Counted from the stretch's first letter, positions 41,235-50,994 are shown. The stretch is 64,000 nucleotides of DNA from Brenneria salicis ATCC 15712 = DSM 30166 (GCF_003315515.1 NZ_QNRY01000003.1:92952-156951); one strand, 5' to 3'. A program made the numbers and translations. The notes: a model not told the origin generated them from the letters alone.

Positions 41235-42161
41235 ATGAGTATCCGTATTGTTCCTCAGGAACAGTTAGAAAGTAATGAAAAATCGGCAGCGGTGGGGACA
41301 ATCCCACCGCTACTTTTTGCTAATTTGAAAAGTTTGTACAGCAGCCGCGCTGAACGCTTGCGTCAACTGGCGACCGACCATCCGCTGGGTGATTACCTGT
41401 TGTTCGCCGCCAGTGTGGTGGAGGCGCAACAGAAGGTGATGCACGACCACCCGCTACAGATTGATCTTAACGAGATACTGGCGCAGGCAGGTAATCGTCC
41501 GCCGCTGGATACCTCGGTGTTTCCGCGCGATGCGCATTGGCAGACGCTACTGCGCGCCTTGATCGAAGAGCTTAAGCCGGAGGCCAGCGGACAAGTGTTA
41601 TCGACGCTGGAAAATCTGGAAAAATGCGCGGCGCAGGAGTTGGAAAGGCTGGCGACCTCGCTGTTCAACCTCCAATTCAGCGCGGAAAACAATGATAAAG
41701 CGCCGTTTATCTGGGCTGTGCTGTCGTTATTCTGGGCGCAGATGGCGAGCCAGATCCCCGGCAAGGCGCGGGCGGAACCCGGCGAACATCGTCAGTTTTG
41801 CCCGGTATGCGGCAGTATGCCGGTATCCGGCGTCGTTCAATTGGGCGCCAGCAGCGGACTGCGCTACCTGCATTGCAATCTGTGCGAGAGCGAGTGGCAC
41901 ATGGTGCGGGTGAAATGCAGCAACTGCGAAGAGTCCGGTGATCTAAATTACTGGTCGCTGGACAACGAAAATGCGGCGATTAAAGCGGAGAGTTGCGGTC
42001 ACTGCGGCACGTATCTGAAAATTCTGTATCAGGAAAAAGATCATCGTGTTGAAGCGGTGGCCGACGATCTGGCGTCGCTGGTGCTGGATGTGAAGATGGA
42101 AGAAGAGGGATTTTCCCGCAGCAGCATCAATCCGTTCCTGTTCCCCGAAAGCAACCTCTGA
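41235..42161 (+). CDS. fdhE: Formate dehydrogenase accessory protein FdhE
   Basis: FdhE is a cytoplasmic rubredoxin-like protein needed for activity of the exported formate dehydrogenases. The four CxxC motifs are visible in the C-terminal half: CPVCGS, CNLCES, CSNCEES and CGHCGTY. Length 308 (E. coli 309). It completes the fdoGHI-fdhE operon and is followed by a strong hairpin. Confidence 0.95.
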   Translation: MSIRIVPQEQLESNEKSAAVGTIPPLLFANLKSLYSSRAERLRQLATDHPLGDYLLFAASVVEAQQKVMHDHPLQIDLNEILAQAGNRPPLDTSVFPRDAHWQTLLRALIEELKPEASGQVLSTLENLEKCAAQELERLATSLFNLQFSAENNDKAPFIWAVLSLFWAQMASQIPGKARAEPGEHRQFCPVCGSMPVSGVVQLGASSGLRYLHCNLCESEWHMVRVKCSNCEESGDLNYWSLDNENAAIKAESCGHCGTYLKILYQEKDHRVEAVADDLASLVLDVKMEEEGFSRSSINPFLFPESNL

Positions 42162-42180
42162 CCGCCTGGCAGGAATAATT

Positions 42181-42220
42181 TCCCGGCCCGTCTAAGGCGG
42201 GCCGGGAACGGCGGCTTTTC
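42181..42220. terminator. Strong hairpin between fdhE and the effector gene
   Basis: A perfect 11-bp stem (TTCCCGGCCCG at 42181-42191 with CGGGCCGGGAA at 42199-42209) has a 7-base loop and is followed by CGGCGGCTTTTC. It lies between two convergent genes and could stop both. Confidence 0.75.
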
Positions 42221-42258
42221 ATTAAGCGCGGGACGATCGGGTATTGGCGCGACCTCAT

Positions 42259-43149
42259 TTACCTTGAGAGGATATTATCGAAGGTTCTTGTTTCGTCGCC
42301 ATCGGTGTAATAGGTGCTTGGATCGGTGGACACTCTGGCGTCAAACAGATTGTCCGACTCAGTAGCGAAGATATGTTCGACCAACTCGTCGCCAATCGAC
42401 GGGAGATGTTGCTTATGCAGTTTTCTATCGATGGCGTCTGTGTCTAAGGGTTTGATCGACGTTAATCTGTCTCTGTCCTTGTTGCTAAAGGTATAGGCGC
42501 TATATTCTTCGTTACAATATTCACTCAGTACATCACGTAAGGACAGTTTTTCCCCGCTTCTTGCATCCTGAATAAACGTCTGATCGAAGGTTGACGCGCT
42601 GGGTTTCACCGGCCAGGCATCGACAACCACGGTATTTCTGTCGCCCCAACGTGACGCACGCCGATCGCCCAATAATAAAAACTCATGGGAATTCCCTTCC
42701 GGCAGGCGGGTACGCACGCGCATCATCGGCGCGTCCGTTTTGCCTTGCAACACCGCCGACGCGGTGCTGGCAAAGACCGGGCAATTTCCGCCTTGCATTT
42801 TCTGCGCGCGTTTTAACTGCGCCAGGGAATTTCCACCTGAATACGCATCATCGGCGAGTTTGGCGCGCGCCCAACTTTCACCGGAAGACGATGAAATATC
42901 CTTTATCTGGTTGCCGGCCCCCGCATGTAAAATATTTTTAACCACCTGATTGGCCCAGGCCGCTTGTGCCAGATTTTCCATGGTGCTGGATTTCACCTGC
43001 ACGGTCCGGTACTGGTAACTGCTCAGCCCCAGACTTTGCGCCGAGAACTGTTCGTGGGTTTTAACGATACTGTGATCTTGATTAAGCGCATTCCAGGACG
43101 CGCCGGATGATGAACTGCCGCCGGAAAATATATGACCTAATCGGTTCAT
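42259..43149 (-). CDS. Putative type III effector with Cys-His-Asp triad
   Basis: The 296-residue product has no recognised full-length match. Its N-terminal 25 residues are rich in Ser and Gly (FSGGSSSSGAS), like type III secretion signals. In the core a possible thiol-enzyme triad can be picked out: Cys in GGNCPVFAS (about 120), His in NSHEFLLLGD (about 151) and Asp in VVVDAWP (about 174), as in papain/transglutaminase-like effectors such as HopX. It lies 8 nt after a CesT-like chaperone gene behind a Hrp box. The enzyme type is inference. Confidence 0.65.
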   Translation of the reverse strand: MNRLGHIFSGGSSSSGASWNALNQDHSIVKTHEQFSAQSLGLSSYQYRTVQVKSSTMENLAQAAWANQVVKNILHAGAGNQIKDISSSSGESWARAKLADDAYSGGNSLAQLKRAQKMQGGNCPVFASTASAVLQGKTDAPMMRVRTRLPEGNSHEFLLLGDRRASRWGDRNTVVVDAWPVKPSASTFDQTFIQDARSGEKLSLRDVLSEYCNEEYSAYTFSNKDRDRLTSIKPLDTDAIDRKLHKQHLPSIGDELVEHIFATESDNLFDARVSTDPSTYYTDGDETRTFDNILSR

Positions 43150-43157
43150 TTTATTAC

Positions 43158-43652
43158 CTAAGTATTAAGCGGTTGTTTGAATATCGGTTGTAAGGGTGAC
43201 GATGAGGACGGCCTGACGACATGCGGTTTCTGATCGTTATATTGCCGCATGCTGCGCGATTGGGCGCTGCGCAGCCATTCGCGCAGCGCATGCACTTCAT
43301 CAATAAAGGCTTCCACCAGTCTGAATATTTCCACGCTATTCAACTCCGCCAAAAGTTGACGGGTGGGTAGCATCACGCTGTTGCTTTGCGGCTCCAGACC
43401 CACCACTAACACCGGGTGGATGGGGCTGAATGCGTTGGACGCCAGTAAATCGTAAAGTATCTGGTGGTGAGTCTCTTTTTCTAATTCGCTGACCACACAA
43501 ACCATATTGAGATAATTTTCCTGCGTGCCAATGAAATGAATATCCAAACCTTGTTCAACAGTCATGATATACACGTCATGCCCATCCGCCGGTGCGGAAG
43601 AGACGTCGATACCATAGTGTTTAAACAGCATAAACATGATTTTATGAAACAT
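43158..43652 (-). CDS. CesT-like type III secretion chaperone
   Basis: This acidic 164-residue protein has the size and gene position of class I (CesT/ShcX) effector chaperones, which bind the N-terminus of the adjacent effector. The pattern of alternating strands in the first 100 residues (YIMTVEQGLDIHFIG, YLNMVCVVSELE) fits the fold; the basic C-terminal tail (from about residue 130) is extra. The start at 43652 is 37 bp after the Hrp box; later Met codons (43637, 43631) are possible. The assignment rests on size, charge and context more than on motifs. Confidence 0.65.
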   Translation of the reverse strand: MFHKIMFMLFKHYGIDVSSAPADGHDVYIMTVEQGLDIHFIGTQENYLNMVCVVSELEKETHHQILYDLLASNAFSPIHPVLVVGLEPQSNSVMLPTRQLLAELNSVEIFRLVEAFIDEVHALREWLRSAQSRSMRQYNDQKPHVVRPSSSSPLQPIFKQPLNT

Positions 43653-43688
43653 GTTTTCACTTTCGTCCTTTATGCCCTGGATAACGGT

Positions 43689-43716
43689 TGAGTGGCGGCA
43701 GGGGAAAATAAGTTCC
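43689..43716 (-). promoter_or_regulatory. Hrp box (HrpL-dependent promoter)
   Basis: On the - strand GGAACT is followed by 15 bases and then CCACTCA. This satisfies the published HrpL pattern GGAACYNA-N13/14-CCACNNA, including the A at position 8. It lies just upstream of the chaperone gene and so would drive chaperone and effector together. The 326-bp stretch between this box and 44042 holds no gene I can support. Confidence 0.82.
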
Positions 43717-43938
43717 CGATTAATTCAGGATTATTGAATAGCGCGCCGGAGGTGGATGGCGGAGAAGTAAGGTTTTCGGCTACCCGTTTTAACTCGGCGA
43801 CGACCAGCGAGGGAGTCTTTTCCCAACTGATGCGCTTGAATTTTCCTTCTCCTCGTTTTCTTACCCGCTTCATCGGACATTTAAAATGATCGGGGTTGTA
43901 AACACGCCCACGGTTAGTGCGACAACGCAGGTGGGGAT

Positions 43939-43957
43939 GAAAATGATAATGATTTTT
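43939..43957. promoter_or_regulatory. Fur-like box near the effector operon
   Basis: GAAAATGATAATGATTTTT matches the 19-bp Fur consensus at about 15 positions by hand count. It lies about 220 bp upstream of the Hrp box, between the FIST-MCP gene and the chaperone gene. Chance in AT-rich DNA is possible. Confidence 0.35.
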
Positions 43958-44042
43958 ATGAGGGTTTGCTGAAACGGTCTGAACCTGTTGTCGGCGTTGC
44001 GTGAACATGGCGGTCACAAGACCGCGTTATCGTATTGTTTAT

Positions 44043-45992
44043 TCAGGATGATGCCAACTGTTGCAGGGTGGTCAACTCTTCGACTGCCTCGTGCATGGCG
44101 TCCATCCCTTTGGCGGCTTCTTTCAGTTGGCCCAGATTGGCGGTGACGTTATGGCGTTCTCTGCTGGTTTCCGCACTCATGGACGCGATCTGATCGGCGG
44201 CGGAAATACTTTGATCCGCCATATCCTGCGTCGTCCCGACCGTTTGTGACGCCACATCGCGGATTCGGGCGATAGTGGCGACCGCATCATTGATGCTTTT
44301 TCGGGTCGCGTCTGACTGATCTTTTGATGAACGGGCCAGCCGCCGGACTTCTTCGGCGACAACGGCAAATTCCCTGCCTGCCTCGCCTGCCCGCGCCGCT
44401 TCGACGGCGGCATTGAGTGCGAGCAGGTTGGTTTGATCGGCGATGGTGCTGATCCCGACGGTAATCTGGCTGATACCTTAGGAAATCTGCTCCAATTGGT
44501 TCAGTTCGTATTCCAGATGGTTCTGGGCGATGCGGGTTTGCGTCGCCGCTTCACTGATGGCGCGAATGTTGGATTCCGCCATATCAAGCGTTTCCGTCTG
44601 CCGTGAAGTGGCGTGTTCCAACTGGGGCAACGCGGTCAGCAACGGGCTCAACGCTTCCTGATAAGCGATAACCCGATTGATCACCCCGGTCTGAATATGG
44701 TGCATGGCCTCCCAGCGGCGCAGCGCCCGATGGGAATAGTGGCCGGCAAACGCGGCATATTCGATGGGAAAGTGGCTCATGGCCTGGATATCATGATCGA
44801 AAAACGCCAGGGCGGACAAAGTTTGATTAATGGGAACACCGAAAATTTCGCCAAAACTGGAGAAACCGGCTGCCGGAACATTATCAAACAAGTTTGCCTG
44901 CGCCAGCGCGTTCTCATTATTCAACCTGCGCAGTACGCAATCATTCAGCAATAGCCCAATCGGTTTGCCTTTTTCGGACACGAATTGTTGCCAGTCACGA
45001 CGCGTGGCGGCAATAAAGTCGGTGGCATGGAGCAGATAGAGCCGATCGCCAAACTCCAGATCGCAGAAAAAGGTCAGGCTGTCCGTCTGCATGGTGGCGA
45101 CGGAGCGAATAAAGTACTCATTATCCACTTTCACGCCGAAGGTTTTACCCTCCAGGTGTCGGGCGATTTGATCGGATTGGCAGTGAAAATACTCCGCCAG
45201 GGCCTGAATAATCGATTGGGGCCTGCCATGAGTATCAAATACGGATTCCACCGTACGCGCCACCGGATCGGCTTCCGCCACCAACCAGCTTTGTCTGGTG
45301 GGTTCGAAGTTCTGACTTTTAAAGGGCGCAAACGATTTTCCGTCGGCCATCTGGCAAAAAATCAGCACGGCTTTGCCCTGTAGTATCTGGTCATCGTAGC
45401 CAATATAGGTGGCGCTGAAATCGAGCTTACCCCCTGCGGAACCGCCAATAGCCATGCAGGGGAAACGACCACTGGCATACCAGGCCTGCATCAGGAACCC
45501 TTCCGATGCGGAAAGTCCGTCGCAGTAAACCATCGCGAATGTGCGATCGGCGCACAGGCGCATGTTGACGTTAAGGCGTTCAAGTTCGCTGCGGATAGCC
45601 GCGCTCCGCTGGCTGGCGGTGGCCTTTCCCTGAACGTGCAGATCAACCACATGAACCTCATGATGGGCGATCAGCGTTTGCGGCAGCCACAGCCAACTAC
45701 CTTGTCCGCTCGTCATTTCGCAATACATGGATGCGTTGACCCGGTTGCATAGCGTGCCTGTCGAGGAGAGCGTAATAACCGTGGTTTTGCTGTCAGAAAA
45801 ACGTTGCCAGGCTTTACTGACGGTAAAGAAATCGGCATCCGGCGGAATAAAGACCAGTAAAATACCGCCTTTGTCGGCAATACCGAGTTTGTTTAATGAT
45901 GTGGGCAGGCTATCGCAATCAAAGACACCGCTCACAGGGGATTTGAAACCGAAATAGCCGGCGCCAGAACGAAAAGACGATAAAATTCCCAT
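44043..45992 (-). pseudogene. FIST-domain soluble chemoreceptor (MCP) with in-frame stop
   Basis: The first 500 or so residues contain FIST_N and FIST_C sensory domains (for example IGGSAGGKLDFSATYIGYDD), then an alpha-helical stretch. A TAA at 44478-44480 interrupts the frame, but the same frame continues beyond it with a clear methyl-accepting signalling domain: [35 protein letters not shown], to a stop at 44043. No membrane segment is seen, so this was a cytosolic receptor. Start ATG 45992 has AGAGGGA upstream. A single base change (such as CAA to TAA) explains the break; the upstream FIST part may still be made. Confidence 0.9.
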
Positions 45993-46115
45993 AGTTCCCT
46001 CTCTTAATTTTATCACGACATAAGAGAGTCTAAGTCATACCGCCATCAGCAGTATGAGCACCCTGTCACGTTTATATCAGACCTTATAGAAGGAATAGGC
46101 CTCTCCGCCAGCCAG

Positions 46116-46583
46116 TTATCCGCGTTGACGAACCCGTGCGGTGAGTCCTTTGAGAAAGTAGCGCAGGATTTGATCGCCGCAGACGCGGTAATTTTTGTGA
46201 TCCGGCGCGCGCATCATGGCCGTTAATTCAGGCTGAGAAACCCTGAAATTCTGCGCAACCAGTATTTCCTGAATATCCGTGGTTTTCAGCGAGAATGCGA
46301 CGCGCAGTTTTTTCAGGATGATGTTATTGGTGATTTTACGCTCAAACTGTAGCGGCGACTGGTTTTCATCTTTGCCGCGTTTTTGCACAATCAAGCCATT
46401 GAGAAAATAGCTCATCACAATATCAGGGCATGGCAGGTAGCCGGCTTCATCCTCTTTTTTCACATAACTTGCCAGTTGCTGGGGCGGCACAGTCATGTCC
46501 ACCAGCGCCAGGATGGCCAGCAGGTGGTCGTTATTTAAATTAAGCATATAGCGCACGCTACGCAGCACGTCGTTATTTATCAT
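46116..46583 (-). CDS. yehS: YehS family (DUF1456) protein
   Basis: This 155-residue protein matches E. coli YehS (156) throughout, with two repeats of the DUF1456 unit: INNDVLRSVRYMLNLNN and NNIILKKLRVAFSLKT, each followed by a DI--YFLNGL / QILRYFLKGL element. Function is unknown. The start at 46583 matches E. coli; the frame is open further upstream to 46670. It is a single gene. Confidence 0.9.
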   Translation of the reverse strand: MINNDVLRSVRYMLNLNNDHLLAILALVDMTVPPQQLASYVKKEDEAGYLPCPDIVMSYFLNGLIVQKRGKDENQSPLQFERKITNNIILKKLRVAFSLKTTDIQEILVAQNFRVSQPELTAMMRAPDHKNYRVCGDQILRYFLKGLTARVRQRG

Positions 46584-46681
46584 TGCCGGGGTTTTCTCGC
46601 CGTCGTCATCGTTATGGGCCTGCCAGTATAAGGGAATGATGAAAAAATACAGAGCGGATCTGTGTGCCAACAGCCAGCGGG

Positions 46682-46984
46682 TTACGCCTTTTGTGACAGG
46701 ATCGCTGTCAGTAAACCGGGAAAACGCGCGTCCATTTCGCTATGGCGTAATCGGTTTATATGAGTGGTGCCGATATTGGTGGTATGGATTAGCCCCGCAT
46801 CGCGTAATACCCGGAAATGATGAGAGACGCTGGATTTAGGGCGGCCGCCGTCCAGTTCGCCACAGGTGGCTTCGCCCTGCGCGGCCAGACGACGAACGAT
46901 CTCCATACGCAAGGGGTCGCTCAAAGCGTAAAGGACGCGCTCAAGAATGATTTGATCGGCTGTAGGATGTTTAAAGGGTCTCAT
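46682..46984 (-). CDS. ArsR-family transcriptional regulator
   Basis: A 100-residue winged-helix repressor. It begins with ILERVLYALSDPLRMEIVRRL, and the recognition helix is near KSSVSHHFRVLRDAGLI (residues 50-66). It has only one Cys (CGEL) and no evident metal-binding pair, so it probably senses something other than metal. It is divergent from the OYE-like gene, and a 16-bp palindrome lies between them. It is a distant paralogue of the regulator at 60389. Confidence 0.88.
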   Translation of the reverse strand: MRPFKHPTADQIILERVLYALSDPLRMEIVRRLAAQGEATCGELDGGRPKSSVSHHFRVLRDAGLIHTTNIGTTHINRLRHSEMDARFPGLLTAILSQKA

Positions 46985-47017
46985 GTGCGGATTATAGCAA
47001 CAGGGTTGTTTGAAATC

Positions 47018-47033
47018 TATTATTCGAATAATA
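47018..47033. promoter_or_regulatory. Palindromic operator between arsR-type gene and OYE gene
   Basis: TATTATTCGAATAATA is a perfect 16-bp palindrome in the 89-bp divergent gap. ArsR-family proteins bind AT-rich palindromes of this kind. It lies 41 bp before the OYE start and 34 bp before the regulator start. Confidence 0.65.
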
Positions 47034-47073
47034 TCGAAATATAGAAGTATCCTGTAACCACTGAGGAAATATC

Positions 47074-48162
47074 ATGTCAGCACTATTTCAACCCTTTAAA
47101 CTGAAAGCGGTGACGCTACGTAACCGCATCGCGGTTCCTCCCATGTGTACGTATTCCGCTAACGACGGTCTGATCAACGACTGGCATCTGGTTAATTACG
47201 CTTCAATGGCGCACGGCGGCGCCGGACTGGTGATTGTGGAGGCAACCGCCGTCGCGCCGGAAGGTCGAATCACGCCACGTTGCGCCGGTATCTGGAATGA
47301 TGATTTGGCTCAGGCGTTTGTACCGGTGGTGAAAGCCATCAAAGCCGCAGGCTCGGTGCCGGGTATTCAGATTGCTCACGCAGGGCGTAAAGCCAGCGCC
47401 AATATTCCGTGGGAAGGCGATGACCATATCGCTGCCGATAATGCGCAAGGTTGGCAAACTATCGCGCCGTCCGTCGTGCCTTTCGGCGCCAATCTGCCCA
47501 AAACGCCGCGGGAAATGACGCAGGAAGATATTGACCGGGTTCGTCAGAATTTTGTGGATGCGGCGCGCCGGGCGCGTGATGCCGGATTTGAATGGCTGGA
47601 ACTGCATTTTGCGCATGGCTATCTGGCGCAAAGCTTCTTCTCTGTTCATTCCAATCAGCGTAATGACCAATATGGCGGCAGCGTTGAGAATCGCAGCCGT
47701 TTTTTGCTGGAAACGCTGGCTGCGGTACGGGAAGTCTGGCCGGAGCATTTACCGCTGACCATACGCTTCGGCGTGATAGAATTCGACGGGCGTGATGAGG
47801 AAACCTTGCAGGAATCCATTGAACTGACGCGCCGTTTCAAACAAAACGGTCTTGATATGCTCAGCGTCAGCATCGGTTTTTCCACACCGGACGCCAACAT
47901 TCCCTGGGGCCCCGCCTTTATGGGATCGATTGCCCGGCAGGTTCGCCAGCAGGCGGATATTCCGGTGTCATCCGCCTGGGGATTCGGTACGCCCGAACTC
48001 GCTGAACAGGCAGTAAAATCAGGGCAGTTGGATGTGGTGATGGTGGGGAAATCGCATCTTGCCAATCCGCACTGGAGCTATTACGCCGCACGCGAGTTGG
48101 GTATCGATCGCCCGTCGTGGACATTGCCCACGCCTTACGCCCATTGGCTGGAAAGATACTAG
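47074..48162 (+). CDS. Old yellow enzyme family NADH:flavin oxidoreductase
   Basis: A 362-residue FMN-dependent ene-reductase of the YqjM-like branch, which reduces activated C=C bonds or nitro groups with NAD(P)H. Visible motifs: PPMCTYSA (the Cys typical of this branch, about residue 25), IQIAHAGRKAS, the catalytic pair in HFAHGYLAQ, and YGGSVENRSRF. At the C-terminal FMN-phosphate motif it has VGKSHLANP where most members have GR. GAGG precedes the ATG. Probably controlled by the divergent ArsR-type repressor; natural substrate unknown. Confidence 0.9.
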   Translation: MSALFQPFKLKAVTLRNRIAVPPMCTYSANDGLINDWHLVNYASMAHGGAGLVIVEATAVAPEGRITPRCAGIWNDDLAQAFVPVVKAIKAAGSVPGIQIAHAGRKASANIPWEGDDHIAADNAQGWQTIAPSVVPFGANLPKTPREMTQEDIDRVRQNFVDAARRARDAGFEWLELHFAHGYLAQSFFSVHSNQRNDQYGGSVENRSRFLLETLAAVREVWPEHLPLTIRFGVIEFDGRDEETLQESIELTRRFKQNGLDMLSVSIGFSTPDANIPWGPAFMGSIARQVRQQADIPVSSAWGFGTPELAEQAVKSGQLDVVMVGKSHLANPHWSYYAARELGIDRPSWTLPTPYAHWLERY

Positions 48163-48342
48163 TCCCCATTGTGCCCCACATGACGCATCATCTATGACTG
48201 GGGTTATGAACGAGACTGGAGTCACGAATAAATAATCGGTTCCGGCATCTGAAAATTTCACCCTGACAAGAGGGACGTGTTCTGCTGGAATAGTCTGGAC
48301 TGGCGGCGTTGTGTCGCCAGCCCTGTTAGGTGTTTGATTACG

Positions 48343-49464
48343 ATGATGACAATTTTACTGATTGTTACGTTAATTCTGGCAATAACGCTATACGTCTATC
48401 TCAGACGGCCTCAGTTCGGCCAGTCGCCAACAGGGGATGAGCTTGCAAGACTTCAACAATCCTCATTTTATCATGATGAAGGATTCAAAAACTTGACCGC
48501 GACCCCACAGTTGACGGGGGGCGGCAATACGCTGGTGACGATTGCCAAGTTTCTATTTGGCAAGGATGTCGATGCCATTCCGCCTGCGCCTCTGCCTTCC
48601 GTCAAAACCGATCTGCATGCGCTGGATCTCCAGCAGGATCTGGTCATCTGGATGGGACATTCCTCTTATTTCCTGCACATGGGCGGCAAACGTATTCTGA
48701 TCGATCCGGTATTCAGTCTCAGCGCGTCGCCAGTGCCGGGGGTAAATAAAGCGTTTGACGGCAGCAACATCTACACGGCGGATGATATACCCGATATTGA
48801 TTACCTGCTGATTTCGCACGATCACTGGGATCATCTCGATTACCCCACGACTAAGCAATTGCAGATAAAAATTAAACGTATCATTTTACCTTTGGGCGTA
48901 GGCACGTATTTTGTCCAATGGGGATTTGATAAGCAGAAAATCCATGAAGGCGATTGGTTCAGTACGCTTGAGCTTGAACAAGATTTGACGATCCACCTAT
49001 TGCCAGCCCGTCATTTTTCAGGGCGTCTGTTGGGGAGAAACAAAACCCAGTGGGCTTCTTTTGCGCTGATCACGCCGCAACATAAGCTTTTCATCAGCGG
49101 TGACAGTGGCTACGGCGCCCATTTTAAAGAGATTGGCGATCGTTTCGGGGGTTTTGATTTAGCCATCCTTGAATGCGGACAATATAACGAAAACTGGCGC
49201 TATATTCATATGATGCCGGAAGAAACCGCGCAGGCGGGTCAGGATCTGAACGCCGCCGCCATCATTCCCTCACATAACAGTAAATTCAAGCTTGCCCACC
49301 ATACCTGGGATGATCCGCTTAAGCGGGTAGTCGCGGCCAGCGAGAATAAAGCATATCGTCTATTGACGCCCATGATCGGCCAAACTGTCAGTATGGATGA
49401 CAATCAACCCTCTTTCCCTCATTGGTGGGAAACGGTAGCCAGCCGTCCGGCACGTTCAGAATAA
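48343..49464 (+). CDS. MBL-fold metallo-hydrolase (UlaG/RomA-like), membrane-anchored
   Basis: A 374-residue protein starting with one hydrophobic helix (TILLIVTLILAITLYVYL) and followed by a metallo-beta-lactamase fold. The metal motif SHDHWDHLD (about residue 170) and the later LLPARHFSGR, SGDSGYG and IPSHNSKF elements are visible, as in RomA/NAPE-PLD-like outer-membrane or envelope hydrolases. ATG 48343 places the helix at the N-terminus; the frame is open up to 48277. Substrate unknown. Confidence 0.85.
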   Translation: MMTILLIVTLILAITLYVYLRRPQFGQSPTGDELARLQQSSFYHDEGFKNLTATPQLTGGGNTLVTIAKFLFGKDVDAIPPAPLPSVKTDLHALDLQQDLVIWMGHSSYFLHMGGKRILIDPVFSLSASPVPGVNKAFDGSNIYTADDIPDIDYLLISHDHWDHLDYPTTKQLQIKIKRIILPLGVGTYFVQWGFDKQKIHEGDWFSTLELEQDLTIHLLPARHFSGRLLGRNKTQWASFALITPQHKLFISGDSGYGAHFKEIGDRFGGFDLAILECGQYNENWRYIHMMPEETAQAGQDLNAAAIIPSHNSKFKLAHHTWDDPLKRVVAASENKAYRLLTPMIGQTVSMDDNQPSFPHWWETVASRPARSE

Positions 49465-49617
49465 CGCCGGACGGCGCAGCCGATATGTTTAGCCGGTCAG
49501 CGGCCCATCACAATAACCCGAAAGACGACGATGAGAATACCGATTCGCACGGATAATCAATTGCTGCAACGCCTGCTTTCATATGGCGCATGCAAACAAA
49601 GTGTGCTGATCAATGCA

Positions 49618-50994
49618 TTAATCTGTTTTCGAGGTAAACAGATAAGGCCCGACGGAGGTCAGCTTCTCACTGGTTTCTTCCCATTCTCGTTCTGGCGTTG
49701 AGTTTGGCACCAGACCAGCACCGGCCTGCAACCAGCAGCGATCGCCATCCCGATAGGCGGACCGGAGCACCAGGGCGGCATCCAGCACTCCGTTGCTGTC
49801 AGCTATCAATACGCAGCCACTATAAAGCCCCCGTTTTTTGCCCTCATGACGGCTGATGCTTTCAAGCGCTTCTTTCTTAGGAATGCCGGATGCCGTTACT
49901 GCGGGAAACAGTTTTTCAAAGGCCGTCCAGACACTGGCTTCGGGAGCCAGTACGCCTTTCACGTGCGATGCCAGATGCTGGACGCTGCCGCGCTTCAGTA
50001 TATTCATGAAATCATCCACAGCGACAGATTCTTTGCTGCATGCCTGCAACATTTCCTGCACCGCCAGTTTTACGGAAACGGCATGTTCCGCAATTTCTTT
50101 GATATCGGATTCCAGTTCTTTGCGCAGTCTCATGTCGATATCGGGATCGCCTGTAAGAGCGCGCGTACCTGCCAGTGGTTGTGTGGTAACGTTGCGGTTG
50201 GCGTCGACGGAGACGACAATTTCTGGACTGAAGCCATAAGCCTGAAATTCACCTTCGTTCAACAGGAACGAACGTGTTGGCGTATTGGACTGTCTTCCTG
50301 CGTAGTAGCTGGCGACCATATCCACGGGAACCGCTACCTCTACAGAACGTGAGAGAATGACTTTTTGGTAGCGATGAGCCTGCATATCCTGAACTGCCGA
50401 TGCAACGATCTGTTGATAATGTTGCTTGCCAGTTGAGTACACATCCAGCTTGATCGGCACCTCGCACCGAGGTGGGGTATCTCTGTCGGCTTTATCGATA
50501 GCTTCCTTCATCCATAACATATCGGCGTTGTGTAAGGCACGCAATTGCGCCGATTCCTGACGTATACGAATTTCGCAGCGGGGAATTACAAGCCTCATCA
50601 ACGGGCCGGTATGATGGATATTTTCTACGCCATAGGTCAGGTAAGAGAATTCGAAATCAGCCCTGCCATAGGCCCGCCAGTCTTCGAACGGGATATCCGC
50701 CAGTGCTTGTTCGATACTCGCGCAGGGAGAGGAGGCTCGCCATATTTTACCGTCACTACGCCGAATGACGCCATCCGCATCAACGATGATTTCCATGACC
50801 GCATCCACGCCAATTGCCCATTCGCCATCCCGTTCATAGAGAACATAGCTGCTGGCCTGATGTTGAATGCTTTCGACCAGTTTTACGGCCAGATCCAAAG
50901 GCGTGCTCGCAATCGGAATGCTTTCCTGCTGGTAATGCCTGACGGGAACTGGTTGAGCATTCTGATTGCCAGATGTAATAGATTTTTCTGCCAT
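49618..50994 (-). CDS. Salicylate synthase (Irp9/YbtS/MbtI family)
   Basis: This chorismate-using enzyme family makes salicylate through isochorismate with pyruvate release. The 458-residue protein aligns with Irp9 (434) across its length: YQKVILSRSVEV with the catalytic Lys, TPTRSFLL, GFSPEIVVSV, QPLAGTRALTGDP, KRGSVQHLASHVKG, TASGIPKKEAL and LQAGAGLVPNSTPEREWEET. ATG 50994 follows AAGGAA; the frame is open to 51024. No peptide synthetase, AMP ligase or siderophore genes lie nearby, so salicylate may be an end product or used by genes elsewhere. Confidence 0.88.
   Translation of the reverse strand: MAEKSITSGNQNAQPVPVRHYQQESIPIASTPLDLAVKLVESIQHQASSYVLYERDGEWAIGVDAVMEIIVDADGVIRRSDGKIWRASSPCASIEQALADIPFEDWRAYGRADFEFSYLTYGVENIHHTGPLMRLVIPRCEIRIRQESAQLRALHNADMLWMKEAIDKADRDTPPRCEVPIKLDVYSTGKQHYQQIVASAVQDMQAHRYQKVILSRSVEVAVPVDMVASYYAGRQSNTPTRSFLLNEGEFQAYGFSPEIVVSVDANRNVTTQPLAGTRALTGDPDIDMRLRKELESDIKEIAEHAVSVKLAVQEMLQACSKESVAVDDFMNILKRGSVQHLASHVKGVLAPEASVWTAFEKLFPAVTASGIPKKEALESISRHEGKKRGLYSGCVLIADSNGVLDAALVLRSAYRDGDRCWLQAGAGLVPNSTPEREWEETSEKLTSVGPYLFTSKTD

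Noticed and set aside
43670..44017. 115-codon open frame on the - strand, just upstream of the chaperone gene
   Set aside because: The Hrp box (43689-43716) lies inside its 3' end, its product is rich in Arg/His/Pro with no family features, and it has no good ribosome site. A promoter in this place makes the frame unlikely to be coding.
44010..44025. GCGGTC-ACAA-GACCGC hairpin below the FIST-MCP gene
   Set aside because: Six-bp stem without a T-tract in either direction; too weak to call a terminator.
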